DNA of 49,886 nucleotides from Methanocorpusculum sp. GTDB taxonomy: Archaea; Halobacteriota; Methanomicrobia; Methanomicrobiales; Methanocorpusculaceae. Location: contig DALTWF010000009.1 of the NCBI GenBank assembly GCA_029987235.1, positions 1 to 49,886 of the forward strand, given 5' to 3'. Every line of letters starts with the position of its first letter. The first letter of the stretch is position 1. Position numbers and translations under genes: made by a program. The notes under the pieces are model-generated. The model saw only the letters and a list, made by a program, of their open reading frames with translations. It had not been told where the DNA came from and did no database searches. Positions 41,101 to 48,888 of the stretch are shown piece after piece.

Positions 41101-42561
41101 TGCGGATGTCGTGCCGTCGGACCATTTGTAATTTGCATCAGGAACGGCAGATGCAGTGTACGTTGCGGCATCTGTTGCGGTATTTCCGGTAATGGTATAC
41201 CCGGTGCCTGACGGAACGCCGGTCTGTGCTGTTCCGGTATAGACAAGGTTTTTGACGGCTGCGGGGATGCTTAGCGGTTTTCTTGCGATGGTCCATGAGA
41301 TGCTTTTTGCGGATGTCGTGCCGTCGGACCAGCTGTAATCAGTACTTTTCAGGGTGGCAACTGCGGTGTACGTTCCGGCATTTGTTGCAGTATTTCCGGT
41401 AAGGGTGTACTTTGCATTGGTTTTTACTCCGGTCTGTACGGCGCCGTTGTACACAAGAGATGTTTCTGCAACCGGTATATCCACCGGTATGGTGAACATA
41501 TTGCTTTGATAGATTTTTTTACAGGCATCAGCCGTCACATCGTTGAATAATACAACACCATAGTAGTTTCCCTGTGTGAAGGAGTAACCGCCGTTTGCAA
41601 TCCATGATGTACAGTCAGAATTTTGTGTTAATGTTCCTTCGTTTGTAAAACTGGTGAATGCAACTATCGGTGATGCGGAGTCGGGATCTAGGCTTGAAGA
41701 GAGTTTACATGTTTTTTCATAATCCTGGGCTTTTGACTTGTCCCATAATGTCTTGAGATAATTCTTTTTCTCACTTGTCGAGACATCTTCATAATGGTCT
41801 TCTGTTTTACTGTACTGACCGGACCTGATAAAAAATATTTTTCCTGCTGCATCGCCGACATTCGGCAGGGTGTCGCCTGTTTTCAGATGAACATAATGGG
41901 CAGGATCTGATGAACAGAACAGGTCGATATCAGCTTCAAGTGCTGTGCGTGATGTTGATTCGTCTTTAACATCATCACCTCCTATGAGCTTGACAGCCCA
42001 GTTATCATTATACTCTTTATAGCCGCTTTCAAACTGATAGGTAATGACAACAAACTCATCCGGATTGCTGTTTAACCGGCTTCTGAGGTCGGCAACTCCG
42101 TCGGTGAAGAACAGGAAATTACTGTCATCCGAATCATGACATGCACATGGTCCGTGACAGAGGAGATAGTCATGACTAAGTGTATATCCCAAAACCTTTC
42201 TGGAACCATAATCTGAAGTTAACACATACCGGAAATCAAACCATCTGCAGCCGGCATTAAACTGTTCTATCACATTTTTATCCTGGCAGGCTCCCCATGC
42301 TTCAGCAAGTCCGTCAAGGAAATTAATATTAAATGCTCCGGAGTCATGTGTTCCGGGCATGTTAATCTGTCCGATACTGGCACAGTCCGGAAGAAATGAC
42401 ATCCAGTTTGATCCGGTCATGTCTGCTGCACCTGCGGGGCATGCGCATACACAGAGCAGCAGTACTGCTGCTGTCAGGATCAGAGAGAGTCTTTTTGCGG
42501 ACATGAGGGTGTTTTTCACCGGTTTTCTGCAATCAGATGCAGGATTATAATTCACATTCAT
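38152..42561 (-). CDS. Giant secreted PI-PLC-like protein with eight repeats and a C-terminal dockerin
   Basis: 1469 residues. A signal peptide (about 23-46) is followed by a phosphatidylinositol-specific phospholipase C X-like domain (about 50-355): 'QINMPGTHDSGAF' with His72, 'LSHDYLLCHGPC' with His136, 'PDEFVVITYQFESG'. Residues of about 366-918 are eight tandem 69-residue units of pattern 'LVYTG.TQTGV..GTGYTITGNT', '..GTYTA.A....YKWSDGTT' and 'K.I.WEIA'. A beta-rich region follows, then a dockerin-like end with one perfect calcium loop 'DVNGDGEINLKD' and a degenerate second. The start has GCGAGGT nine bases upstream, inside the preceding winged-helix gene that ends 4 bp before. It is last in a signalling operon. 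It probably cleaves a phospholipid or glycolipid headgroup and is anchored through cohesin or other surface contacts (inference). Confidence 0.85.
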   Translation of the reverse strand: MNVNYNPASDCRKPVKNTLMSAKRLSLILTAAVLLLCVCACPAGAADMTGSNWMSFLPDCASIGQINMPGTHDSGAFNINFLDGLAEAWGACQDKNVIEQFNAGCRWFDFRYVLTSDYGSRKVLGYTLSHDYLLCHGPCACHDSDDSNFLFFTDGVADLRSRLNSNPDEFVVITYQFESGYKEYNDNWAVKLIGGDDVKDESTSRTALEADIDLFCSSDPAHYVHLKTGDTLPNVGDAAGKIFFIRSGQYSKTEDHYEDVSTSEKKNYLKTLWDKSKAQDYEKTCKLSSSLDPDSASPIVAFTSFTNEGTLTQNSDCTSWIANGGYSFTQGNYYGVVLFNDVTADACKKIYQSNMFTIPVDIPVAETSLVYNGAVQTGVKTNAKYTLTGNTATNAGTYTAVATLKSTDYSWSDGTTSAKSISWTIARKPLSIPAAVKNLVYTGTAQTGVPSGTGYTITGNTATDAATYTASAVPDANYKWSDGTTSAKSISWEIARKPVNVPSAVENLIYTGTAQTGVPSGTGYTITGNTATDAATYTASAVPGTNYKWSDGTTSAKSISWSIAKTPVNIPSAVKNLVYTGETQTGVPSGTGYTITGNTAKNAGTYTASAVPGANYKWSDGTSSAKSISWEIAKAPVDIPAPVPDLVYTGNTQTGVKRGTGYSIAGNTAVYAGTYTAAASLSSNYKWSDGTTESKTIPWEIARKPVNTPTPVPDLVYTGETQTGVMFGTGYTITGNTGKESGTYTASASLLNTNYAWSDGTTEPKTIPWEIARKPVNIPAAVTGLVYNEETQTGVPSGTGYTITGNTAVDAGTYTAVASPDANYKWSDGTTESKSIPWEIAKKSVTIPEAVPRLVNNGETQTGVRPAAGCAVTGNTALLPGAYTAVAALQNNNYIWSDGTTEPKTISWSIDRRTVLNITVTPGEMTKEHGTYTAVVTYVPGEDQTLSAFAFGLESDTPEITVTPKTFGGTDFIDTEWNLQTVNNYYSGTNPAGKALTASQKYYLGTYTIDTSGASALTGDVTISFGPKTSFLDSTAAEVEPAKDTVVLSRDNPHSLLLNPSFAAAGGESYTSGKITGLKTEKKTELTAVAEDNTNQFIVLNELGQKMTDSSKFRLTYTSNDAVRLAVVHDSDGTAQVPYYIGLVGNTSQAPAVLTAVLSGTDDTELDTLDVEFSFAKAAVGTDIDGGNVFSLAETDFEYTGKSLYDTVYSKLTVLNHNDANKAGIKRDEEEFADGFARAITQADCQLIIYKDGTEVTDPQNNLTEDGNYTFEVSLTGNEHYDSNPAITSGIAENPFSFSITAATVAATAEQDACFNAENKATIYITYTTHSDPSDVTLTSFSPIPAFTHYQQSLQLPDFNINRSENLPDSSRYEVTRAAITIAEETSPAAQTTRFCIEGGLLGDVNGDGEINLKDTALIAIKLAGNSFTDEEKFYGNIFGNSGNPGIVDAKLITLRYLGCLDADYRNPA
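39810..41470 (-). repeat. Eight tandem ~207-bp repeats inside the PI-PLC-like gene
   Basis: Eight in-frame units of about 207 bp (69 codons) encode the repeated beta-rich domain. The central units are almost identical in DNA (for example the recurring GTGCCGTCGGACCATTTGTA), while the first and last are more diverged. This indicates recent expansion by unequal crossing over. The count may vary between strains or be misassembled. Confidence 0.85.
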
Positions 42562-42565
42562 TTTT

Positions 42566-42907
42566 TTATACCTCGCATGTTTTCATATCATGTGATTGCA
42601 GATTCTTTCCGGATGTGATGGTTCTTTTTTCATATTCCGATGAGGCGGTAATTTTCCAGACGGTATGGCAGCCGCCTCCCCAGGGTTCTATGATAAATCC
42701 GGTTTTGTCCTTCGGATATTCGTGCATAAAGCGGCCGATGCGTTTTGTGTTGATTCCGGTTTCTTCTGCAATGTCTTTTGCTATGAAATAACGCTTTCCG
42801 TTCTTAAGTTTTTCATGAATATAGGCGGTCAGAACTGTATTTCTTATTTCAAGTTCCTCTTTTGTCAGACGTATGTATTTTTCTGTGGATTTTTCTTCTG
42901 TGTTCAT
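42566..42907 (-). CDS. Small winged-helix protein, copy 1 (DUF7123-like)
   Basis: About 113 residues. The core 'VLTAYIHEKLKNGKRYFIAK' continues 'DIAEETGINTKRIGRFMHE' and closes with 'EPWGGGCHTVWKI'. It matches the small winged-helix proteins common in haloarchaea (the 'GK.YFKSK.IAE.LG...K.VG..L' and 'WG.S..TTW' pattern). It is probably a DNA-binding regulator. The ATG at 42907 is preferred because AAAGGAG stands ten bases before it; an ATG at 42937 is possible. It sits between a lone receiver gene and the PI-PLC-like gene in the operon, so it may control that operon. Two paralogues lie at 48415 and 49065. Confidence 0.75.
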   Translation of the reverse strand: MNTEEKSTEKYIRLTKEELEIRNTVLTAYIHEKLKNGKRYFIAKDIAEETGINTKRIGRFMHEYPKDKTGFIIEPWGGGCHTVWKITASSEYEKRTITSGKNLQSHDMKTCEV

Positions 42908-42944
42908 TTTTTCAGAGCTCCTTTCTTTGCAGTTCATTGTATCT

Positions 42945-43325
42945 TCAGGACAGGTTTTTCATCAGGTCTGCGTGGGCAATAATTCTGTCAACACGGGCTT
43001 TTAAGACGGCAGAACTGTAGGGTTTGTGAATAAAGTCTGATGCGCCGGCATCAAGTCCGTTTATTTCTGTTTCTACCGCATTGTCTGAGGACGTCAGGAT
43101 TACCGGGGGGTGTTCGTCTTTTTTTACAAATTCTTTCAGAAAGTCTATGCCGTTTATCCCGGGGAGGCAGAGGTCTAAAAGAATCAGGTCAAATGATGCG
43201 GTGTTCAAAAGTTCGGGTGCTGTCCAGACTGATGAGGCAATCGTTATTTCATATTCGTTTTCAAGTGCATGCTGCGCCTGTTCGCAGGATACACAGTCAT
43301 TGTCAATCATTAGCATTTTTTTCAT
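42945..43325 (-). CDS. Single-domain response regulator (REC)
   Basis: A 126-residue receiver domain with no output domain. Acidic residues are in 'MLMIDNDC', the phosphoacceptor Asp is in 'FDLILLDLCLPGING', the Thr/Ser site in 'VILTSSDN' and the Lys in 'FIHKPY'. It probably serves as phosphate shuttle or sink for the hybrid kinase, whose stop codon overlaps its ATG (ATGA). It could pass the signal to the winged-helix protein encoded next by contact, which is inference. Confidence 0.93.
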   Translation of the reverse strand: MKKMLMIDNDCVSCEQAQHALENEYEITIASSVWTAPELLNTASFDLILLDLCLPGINGIDFLKEFVKKDEHPPVILTSSDNAVETEINGLDAGASDFIHKPYSSAVLKARVDRIIAHADLMKNLS

Positions 43326-45679
43326 GGTTTTTCTCCGTTGAGGTATTTTTGAATGTTGTCAAGAAGTGTTTTGTACTCCTGCATGGTCCGGGCATGGTTT
43401 TCGGATATGTATTCCCAGTCTCCGGATTTTGCTGCGTTTTCGAGTGCAAGGGCTTTTTCCGAAAGGGTTGCTGCACCGATGGATTTCGAGGCGGATTTCA
43501 GTCCGTGGATTTCGGTCCGGTATTCTTCGGTGTTTTTGTCCTGGAAGTGTTTTTCCAGGCGGTCTGTGCGTGAATCCGAAAGGTATGCTTCAAGGCAGAT
43601 GCGGTAGAGTTCGGGGTCTGAGCCGGTATAGGTTTTTGCTGTTTCTTCGTCTATTCCGTCAAGGGTGACAAATGAACCGGTGTTTTTGCATTCTCCGGTA
43701 TCGGCAGGCGGTATATTCGGGGATTCAGTGCTGTTTTCAGTGCTGTTTTCAGTAATGCATTCAGTACCGGTTCCGGTTATGTTTTCAGTACTGCTTTTTT
43801 CCGCAGTATCTTTCGGGAGGTATTTTCTGATGAGGTTTTCAAGTTCTATGCCGCGGACGGGTTTTGAGAGGAAGTCGGTAAATCCGGCGGAAAGGTACTG
43901 CGTTTTTGCTCCGACAAGGGCGTTTGCCGTGAGCATGATGACCGGGACGGTTTTTGGCAGGAGGTTTTCTTCTCTGATTTTTGCCAGTGTCTCTACTCCG
44001 GTGAGTCCGGGCATGCGGTCGTCCATCAGGATGAGGTCGTACTGTTTATCACGAATCAGAGCAAGGGCTGCTCTTCCGCTGTTTGCTGTTTCAATCTGTA
44101 TCTGTGTCTTTTTCAGGAATCCTTTGATTACTTCAAGGTTTACGGCTACGTCGTCTACTGCAAGAATTGTTACGTCCGGTCTGACAAAGGACGGGCGGTA
44201 GGTTTTTTCATTGGAGTTGTGATTCTGAATGGTTTTTACGCCGGTGGTTGAGAGGCGGTCGCCGATTCCTTCGGTGTCTGCAATTTTCTGCGGTATGGTT
44301 ACGGTAAATACGGAGCCGACGCCGTAGATGCTTTCAACACTGATAGTGCCGTCCATCAGGTCAAGGAGTTTTTTTGTTATTGCAAGACCGAGGCCGCTGC
44401 CCTGTATCGATGCGTTTCTGCTTTCTTCTATGCGGCGGAATTTCTCAAACAGTATAGGCATGTCTTCTTTTCTGATGCCGATGCCGGTGTCTTTGACGCT
44501 GATGGTTATGTCTGCGGTGTCAGGCCCGGTCATGATGTAGCCGACGGTCATCTCTATAGTGCCTTCATTTGTGTATTTTACGGCATTGGTCATCAGGTTT
44601 GCAATAATCTGGCGGATTCGGACGATGTCGCCGATGAGGTGGTCGGGCATGGTTTTGTCTGCGTCGAGTTTTAACTGCAGGTCTTTTTCCTGTGCCAGTG
44701 AAGATACCATTGAATAGCAGTCTGCAATAACGTCGGATATTGAATAGGTGCCGGGGTGAATTTCAATTCTGCCGGATTCAACTTTGGATATGTCGAGGAT
44801 GTCGTTGATTAGTGAGAGAAGGGAGGTTCCGGAGCGGTGGATTATTTCTGCATAGCCGGTGATTTCAGGGGTTTTGCTTTCGCGCAGGATGAGTTCGTTC
44901 ATGCCAAGGACGGCGTTTATCGGTGTTCTGATTTCATGGCTCATGTTGGCAAGGAAGGCGGATTTGGCGGCGTTTGCATCGCGGATTTCTTCTATGGCTG
45001 CTTCAAGGTCTTTTTCGCGTTCTTCAAGGCGTTTGTGCTGGCGGTCGAAGGCGTAGGTTTTGAAGCGGTAGATGCAGCTGATAATGAGTGCAACTATGAC
45101 TACGCACTGTAAGATGTCTACGTAGGTTTCAAGCTGTGTTTCGTTCTGGAGGACGAGTTCCGGGTGAAGGAAGGATACAATAATGCAAAAGGCAAATGAC
45201 AATATGCCTAATGCATACATGACGAAACGTTTTCCGCCGATGAGAAGCAGCGGGCTTAAACTGATGGCAAGGACAAACCAGGGGGGGACGCCTCCGCAGA
45301 TGCCGCCGTCGTTGAAGAACATCAGCGGCAGAAACAGGACGATGGTCAGGATGATGAAGATAATGGCAGGTATCTGGATGTTTCGTTTCCAGATGGACAG
45401 TATGATTGTGAATACGCCAAGAAGCAGGACTCCGGCAATTATCATGTTGGTAAAGCCGACGGGCAGACCAATTATATCCGAGAGGAAGTTTGCGGTCGGA
45501 TTCGTTTCTACGAGAAAAGAAATTATCAGTGAAAGTATTCCGCCTGTTACGCAGATTACGATGGACATGGTCAGCACACGCTGGTGTATGTCGATGTCGT
45601 CGTTGTCCAGGTAGTTTCTGAACCTGCGGGCAAATCTGTTGCCGAGGATGAGGGTGGTTAAGTTATGCCGGAATGCCAT
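43322..45679 (-). CDS. Membrane hybrid histidine kinase with receiver and Hpt domains
   Basis: 785 residues from the ATG at 45679, which overlaps the upstream HD-GYP stop by 17 bp; a TTG at 45742 is a less likely start. Six hydrophobic helices occupy about residues 30-210, a coiled coil leads to HisKA (His248 in 'MSHEIRTP'), then the ATPase domain ('NLMTNAVKYT', 'KDTGIGI', 'GSGLGLAI'), a receiver ('ILAVDDVAVNLEV', Asp in 'ILMDDRMPG') and, after a Thr/Glu-rich linker, an Hpt domain with His in 'EIHGLKSASKSIG'. It therefore holds a complete His-Asp-His relay whose final acceptor could be the lone receiver or the HD-GYP receivers of the same operon. Architecture is bacterial; the ligand is unknown. 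Confidence 0.92.
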   Translation of the reverse strand: MAFRHNLTTLILGNRFARRFRNYLDNDDIDIHQRVLTMSIVICVTGGILSLIISFLVETNPTANFLSDIIGLPVGFTNMIIAGVLLLGVFTIILSIWKRNIQIPAIIFIILTIVLFLPLMFFNDGGICGGVPPWFVLAISLSPLLLIGGKRFVMYALGILSFAFCIIVSFLHPELVLQNETQLETYVDILQCVVIVALIISCIYRFKTYAFDRQHKRLEEREKDLEAAIEEIRDANAAKSAFLANMSHEIRTPINAVLGMNELILRESKTPEITGYAEIIHRSGTSLLSLINDILDISKVESGRIEIHPGTYSISDVIADCYSMVSSLAQEKDLQLKLDADKTMPDHLIGDIVRIRQIIANLMTNAVKYTNEGTIEMTVGYIMTGPDTADITISVKDTGIGIRKEDMPILFEKFRRIEESRNASIQGSGLGLAITKKLLDLMDGTISVESIYGVGSVFTVTIPQKIADTEGIGDRLSTTGVKTIQNHNSNEKTYRPSFVRPDVTILAVDDVAVNLEVIKGFLKKTQIQIETANSGRAALALIRDKQYDLILMDDRMPGLTGVETLAKIREENLLPKTVPVIMLTANALVGAKTQYLSAGFTDFLSKPVRGIELENLIRKYLPKDTAEKSSTENITGTGTECITENSTENSTESPNIPPADTGECKNTGSFVTLDGIDEETAKTYTGSDPELYRICLEAYLSDSRTDRLEKHFQDKNTEEYRTEIHGLKSASKSIGAATLSEKALALENAAKSGDWEYISENHARTMQEYKTLLDNIQKYLNGEKP

Positions 45680-46727
45680 TTTTCGTTTCGGGTTTGCTGA
45701 CTGGTTCTTCTTCGTGCATTCTGTATTCTTTGTCTTCGTCAATCATTTCAAGCATGGTGTCTGCAATCTGAGGGTCGAACTGGGTGCCGCTGCCTGCTTC
45801 GATTTCTGTCCGGGCAACATCCTGAGGGAGGTATCTGCGGTAGCTTCTGTTGCTTGTCATGGCGTCGTAGGCGTCTGCTACGGCAATGATGCGGGCAATT
45901 TCAGGGATTTCTGTACCTTTCAGACCGTCGGGGTAGCCGGTGCCGTCCCATTTTTCGTGATGCCAGTGTGCGCCGACGTCTATTCCGGGTATTTCTTTCA
46001 TTTCCGAAAGAATCCGTGCGCCGATTACGGTGTGTTCTCTGACGACGCTTGAGTCTTCGCCGGTCAAGACGGTGGTTTTGTTGATGAGGGTGTCGGGTAC
46101 GCCGATTTTGCCGATGTCGTGCATTAGCGCGATGTAGTAGATTTTTTCAACTTCATCAGGGGTTTTTTTCATGCGTTCTGCAATATCTGCTGAATAGGAT
46201 GCAACGCGGCGGGAGTGGCCGTTTGTGTAGGGGTCTTTGGCATCAATTGCGCGTGCAAGGGTTTTTAGTATTTCACGGGACATGCGGTCGATTTTTTCGT
46301 AGCGTTCTTCGCTCAGGCGGGTCTGGCGTATTACTTCGTCTTCCAAATTTTTCTGGAGACGGTAATACTCAAGTGTGCGTTTTATGCGCTGGAGCATGAG
46401 GTCTTTGACGAAGGGTTTTCTGATGAAGTCTGCGGCGCCGGTCTGAAATCCGCGGATTTCTGTTTCGTTGTCGGTTTCGCCGGTGAGAAAAATTACCGGG
46501 ATGTCGCACCAGGATGGGTTTGCTTTGAGTTCTTTTATGCAGGCAAAGCCGTCTGTTTCGGGCATTCTGATGTCCAGCAGTATCAGGTTTATTTTGACGC
46601 AGTTCAGTACTTCGTATCCTTCACGGGCTGATGAGGCGACGGTTACTACATAGTCGTTTTTCAGCAGATTTTTACACAGGACGCGGTTGACTGCGTCATC
46701 GTCAATTACAAGGAGGGTTTCGGTCAT
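45663..46727 (-). CDS. Response regulator with intact HD-GYP domain
   Basis: 354 residues. An N-terminal receiver (Asp52 in 'ILLDIRMPETDG') is joined by a coiled coil (about 120-155) to an HD-GYP domain. The domain has His171 ('GHSRRVA'), the HD pair His203-Asp204 ('LMHDIGKIGVPD'), 'EHTVIGARIL', 'HWHHEKWDGTGYPDGL' and 'RIIAVADAYDAMTS', so all catalytic positions are in place. In bacteria such proteins hydrolyse cyclic di-GMP or related dinucleotides. No GGDEF cyclase is in this window, so the substrate in this archaeon is open. Its ATG overlaps the stop of a degenerate paralogue (ATGA). Confidence 0.93.
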   Translation of the reverse strand: MTETLLVIDDDAVNRVLCKNLLKNDYVVTVASSAREGYEVLNCVKINLILLDIRMPETDGFACIKELKANPSWCDIPVIFLTGETDNETEIRGFQTGAADFIRKPFVKDLMLQRIKRTLEYYRLQKNLEDEVIRQTRLSEERYEKIDRMSREILKTLARAIDAKDPYTNGHSRRVASYSADIAERMKKTPDEVEKIYYIALMHDIGKIGVPDTLINKTTVLTGEDSSVVREHTVIGARILSEMKEIPGIDVGAHWHHEKWDGTGYPDGLKGTEIPEIARIIAVADAYDAMTSNRSYRRYLPQDVARTEIEAGSGTQFDPQIADTMLEMIDEDKEYRMHEEEPVSKPETKNGIPA

Positions 46728-47797
46728 GATGCTTCTCCGGATATGGTGCGTGTTTCGTGCGGCTGGCTTAAGCTGCCGTTTTCGATTAAGGCAAGAAGGG
46801 CGTTTGCAATCCGGGGGTCAAGGGTGGTTCCGCTCAGGGTAAGCACTGTTTTCGTTACGGTATCTGCGGGTGTGCCGGAGGCAGAAAAAGCGGTGTAGAT
46901 TTCTGCTGCTGCAATAATCTGTGCGGTTTCAGGGATGTTCTTTCCTTCAAGTCCTTCGGGGTATCCGGTGCCGTCCCATTTTTCATGGTGGTATTTTGCA
47001 ATCCGGGCAAAGCGTGAGAGTGAGCCGGTGTTTTCAAGGAGTGCGGCACCTGCTGTGGTGTGGTTCTGAATGATGAGTTCTTCAATTTCGTTTTTTTCGG
47101 GTTTTGCAAGAAGTGTATCGGGTACAGTAATCATGCCTATGTCGTAGTAGAGGGAGGCAAGGTAGATTTCCTGGATTTCGCTGCCGGTTTTGCCAAGTAT
47201 TCCGGCTATGGCTGCGGCTGCGGCGGCGGTTTTTCTGGTGGTGCCTTTTGCGGTGTTTCCTTTGTTTTCAACGGCGGCGGTGATGATGTTTGTTATGCCG
47301 CGGATGAGTTTTTCCGATTCTTTTATGCAGGAGTAGGTGAGTTCTGTTTTGTTTTGTGCAAGAAGGGTCTGGGTTTTTACTTCCTGTTCGACGGCTTTTC
47401 GCAGACTGGTTAATTCAAGGGCGTGTGCTATGCGGGTTCTCAGGACGGCAATAAGCGGGGGTTTTTTTATGTAGTCCATGGCTCCTGTTGAGAGGCAGGA
47501 GATTTCGGTTTCCGGGCTGTCGTCTCCTGTAAGGTATATTACGGGGATGTCTGCTGTGAGGGGGTTTTTCTGCAGGGAGGCGAAGAATGCAAAGCCGTCT
47601 GTTTCGGGCATGGAGATGTCAAGGAGGATGAGGTCGGGTATTTGTTCTCTGAGGATTTCTCCGGCGGCGTTTGCTGATTCTGCGGTGAATACGGTGTATT
47701 GTTTTTTCAGTGAGGCGGAGACTATTGTCCGTGTCACGAAGTCGTCGTCAATTACCAGTATGATGGGGTTTTGATGTGTTTTGTCTGTGTTATTCAT
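46724..47797 (-). CDS. Response regulator with degenerate HD-GYP domain
   Basis: 357 residues from the ATG at 47797. The receiver is intact (Asp60 in 'LILLDISMPETDG'). The HD-GYP part has lost key residues: the HD pair reads Tyr218-Asp219 ('SLYYDIGMITVPD') and the upstream 'GHSRR' has become 'GTTRK', while 'YHHEKWDGTGYPEGL' is kept. It is probably catalytically dead and acts as a ligand-binding or partner subunit for the intact protein encoded next with a 4-nt overlap. It is the first gene of the six-gene operon. A long A/C-rich leader of over 500 bp precedes it. Confidence 0.88.
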   Translation of the reverse strand: MNNTDKTHQNPIILVIDDDFVTRTIVSASLKKQYTVFTAESANAAGEILREQIPDLILLDISMPETDGFAFFASLQKNPLTADIPVIYLTGDDSPETEISCLSTGAMDYIKKPPLIAVLRTRIAHALELTSLRKAVEQEVKTQTLLAQNKTELTYSCIKESEKLIRGITNIITAAVENKGNTAKGTTRKTAAAAAAIAGILGKTGSEIQEIYLASLYYDIGMITVPDTLLAKPEKNEIEELIIQNHTTAGAALLENTGSLSRFARIAKYHHEKWDGTGYPEGLEGKNIPETAQIIAAAEIYTAFSASGTPADTVTKTVLTLSGTTLDPRIANALLALIENGSLSQPHETRTISGEAS

Positions 47798-48373
47798 GGT
47801 TTTTTGGTTGTATTTTTGGTTTTTTTTGTTCGGATGCTGTCGTGTGTATGTTCTCACTTTCACTGTTTCAGATTTCGGGACGCCGATGCCGCAGCATTCG
47901 GGCGTTTTCCGGAAACCGGTGTGGTGGTGTCTGGTGTGGTGTGGCGGGGTTTTTTGGTTTGTAACCGGGGGTTTTGTCCTGGTGAAGTACATTTGTGTTT
48001 TAGCAGTCTGTATGTATTTCTAATGAGGGGTGGGGACAAAACCGCCTTTCCCGGGTTTCTGCTGGTTTTTTCCGACCGGGTGTGTTTCCGCAGTTTTCTG
48101 AAACTGTTCATGCTTTTGAAGTTTTTCGGAGGTGGTGTTGCTGATAACGTGTTGTTTTCTGAAGCACAACATGAAAGGTGTCTGGAGTTTTGCGGTGTGT
48201 TTCCGCTTTTATTCCGGACGTTGCATCTGATGTGGTGTGTTTTTCAACAGTGTTTTCTTCAATTGCGGTTTGTGTTTCTTTTTGCGGCTGTTTTGCCGGT
48301 CTTTTTGTTCCGGAAAGGGGTGTCTGTTTTTTGCAGTTTTTTTTCCGGTCAGGGGATACATATCCGTTTTTAA
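47798..48373. other. Long gene-free, strand-skewed leader region
   Basis: About 575 bp between the signalling operon and its probable promoter. The plus strand is very T/G-rich, so stop codons are rare in several frames; the long open frames seen there have no plausible start, domain or codon pattern. A minus-strand stretch around 48300-48130 has a weakly coding look but no start codon. I see no RNA structure I can name. It may be a long 5' leader. Confidence 0.4.
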
Positions 48374-48409
48374 CATGTACCCTGTCCTGCCGTTGCGGCG
48401 TGTCGCCGC
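48374..48409 (-). promoter_or_regulatory. AGGACA + TATA-like element before the signalling operon, with hairpin
   Basis: On the minus strand CAGGACAGGGTACATGT (48390-48374) repeats, with one base change, the element at 49051-49032. It is the nearest promoter candidate upstream of the six-gene operon. Beside it GCGGC (48395-48399) and GCCGC (48405-48409) form a hairpin directly after the stop of the winged-helix gene at 48415, a possible terminator for that gene. Confidence 0.45.
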
Positions 48410-48414
48410 GGTTT

Positions 48415-48888
48415 TCAGACGCGGATTGTTGTTTCTGCTGCGGGGGTTGTGCCGGGGCGGGGTGTGTTGAGGGGGTTTATGGTTTTTCTCATTGCTGTGT
48501 ATGTTTCGCTGGTTTCAGATTTTTTTCGTTCATTTTCGTTTATTTCAGCTTCTTTTTCAAGGATGCTGAGGTATGTGCTGATGTTTTCTTCTGTCCAGGT
48601 TTCTTTGCGGGTTATCTTCCAGGTGATGCTTGGTGAGAATCCCCATTTTGTTATGGTAAACGGCTGGTTTTCTTCTTCACTCAGGGAGGCAAGGCAGAGT
48701 CCTGCTGATTTGGAGGTTATTCCGAGGATGGGGGTGATTTCTTTTGATTTCAGGTAACAGGTTCTGCCTGTCCGGATTGTGCCGCAGAACCATTTCTGTA
48801 TCTTTAGTGTAAGCTGTTTCATGGTGTAGTGCGGATTTTCTTTGATACTTCTTTCATTCATGTTTGTTTCCGAACAGGTTTCTGTCAT
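48415..48888 (-). CDS. Small winged-helix protein, copy 2 (DUF7123-like)
   Basis: Up to 157 residues from the ATG at 48888; ATGs at 48861 and 48822 are alternatives and none has a strong ribosome-binding site. The core reads 'IRTGRTCYLKSKEITPILG', 'ITSKSAGLCLASLSEEENQP' and 'FTITKWGFSPSITWKITR', the same pattern as copies 1 and 3 and as small haloarchaeal winged-helix proteins. A charged helical tail follows ('LSILEKEAEINENERKKSE'). It is probably a DNA-binding regulator. It has an upstream AGGACA-TATA element shared with the neighbouring operon. Confidence 0.7.
   Translation of the reverse strand: MTETCSETNMNERSIKENPHYTMKQLTLKIQKWFCGTIRTGRTCYLKSKEITPILGITSKSAGLCLASLSEEENQPFTITKWGFSPSITWKITRKETWTEENISTYLSILEKEAEINENERKKSETSETYTAMRKTINPLNTPRPGTTPAAETTIRV

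Noticed and set aside
39810..41470. Repeat block considered as a mobile element or separate gene
   Set aside because: The units are in frame, multiples of three and continuous with the phospholipase-like and dockerin parts, so they are protein repeats.
43040..43573. Long plus-strand open frames opposite the response regulator and hybrid kinase
   Set aside because: They are antisense shadows of well-supported minus-strand genes with clear domains.
47771..48373. A 200-codon plus-strand open frame rich in Phe, Val and Cys
   Set aside because: It is open only because the T/G-rich strand has few stop codons. There is no domain or ribosome-binding site, and the composition is unnatural for a protein.
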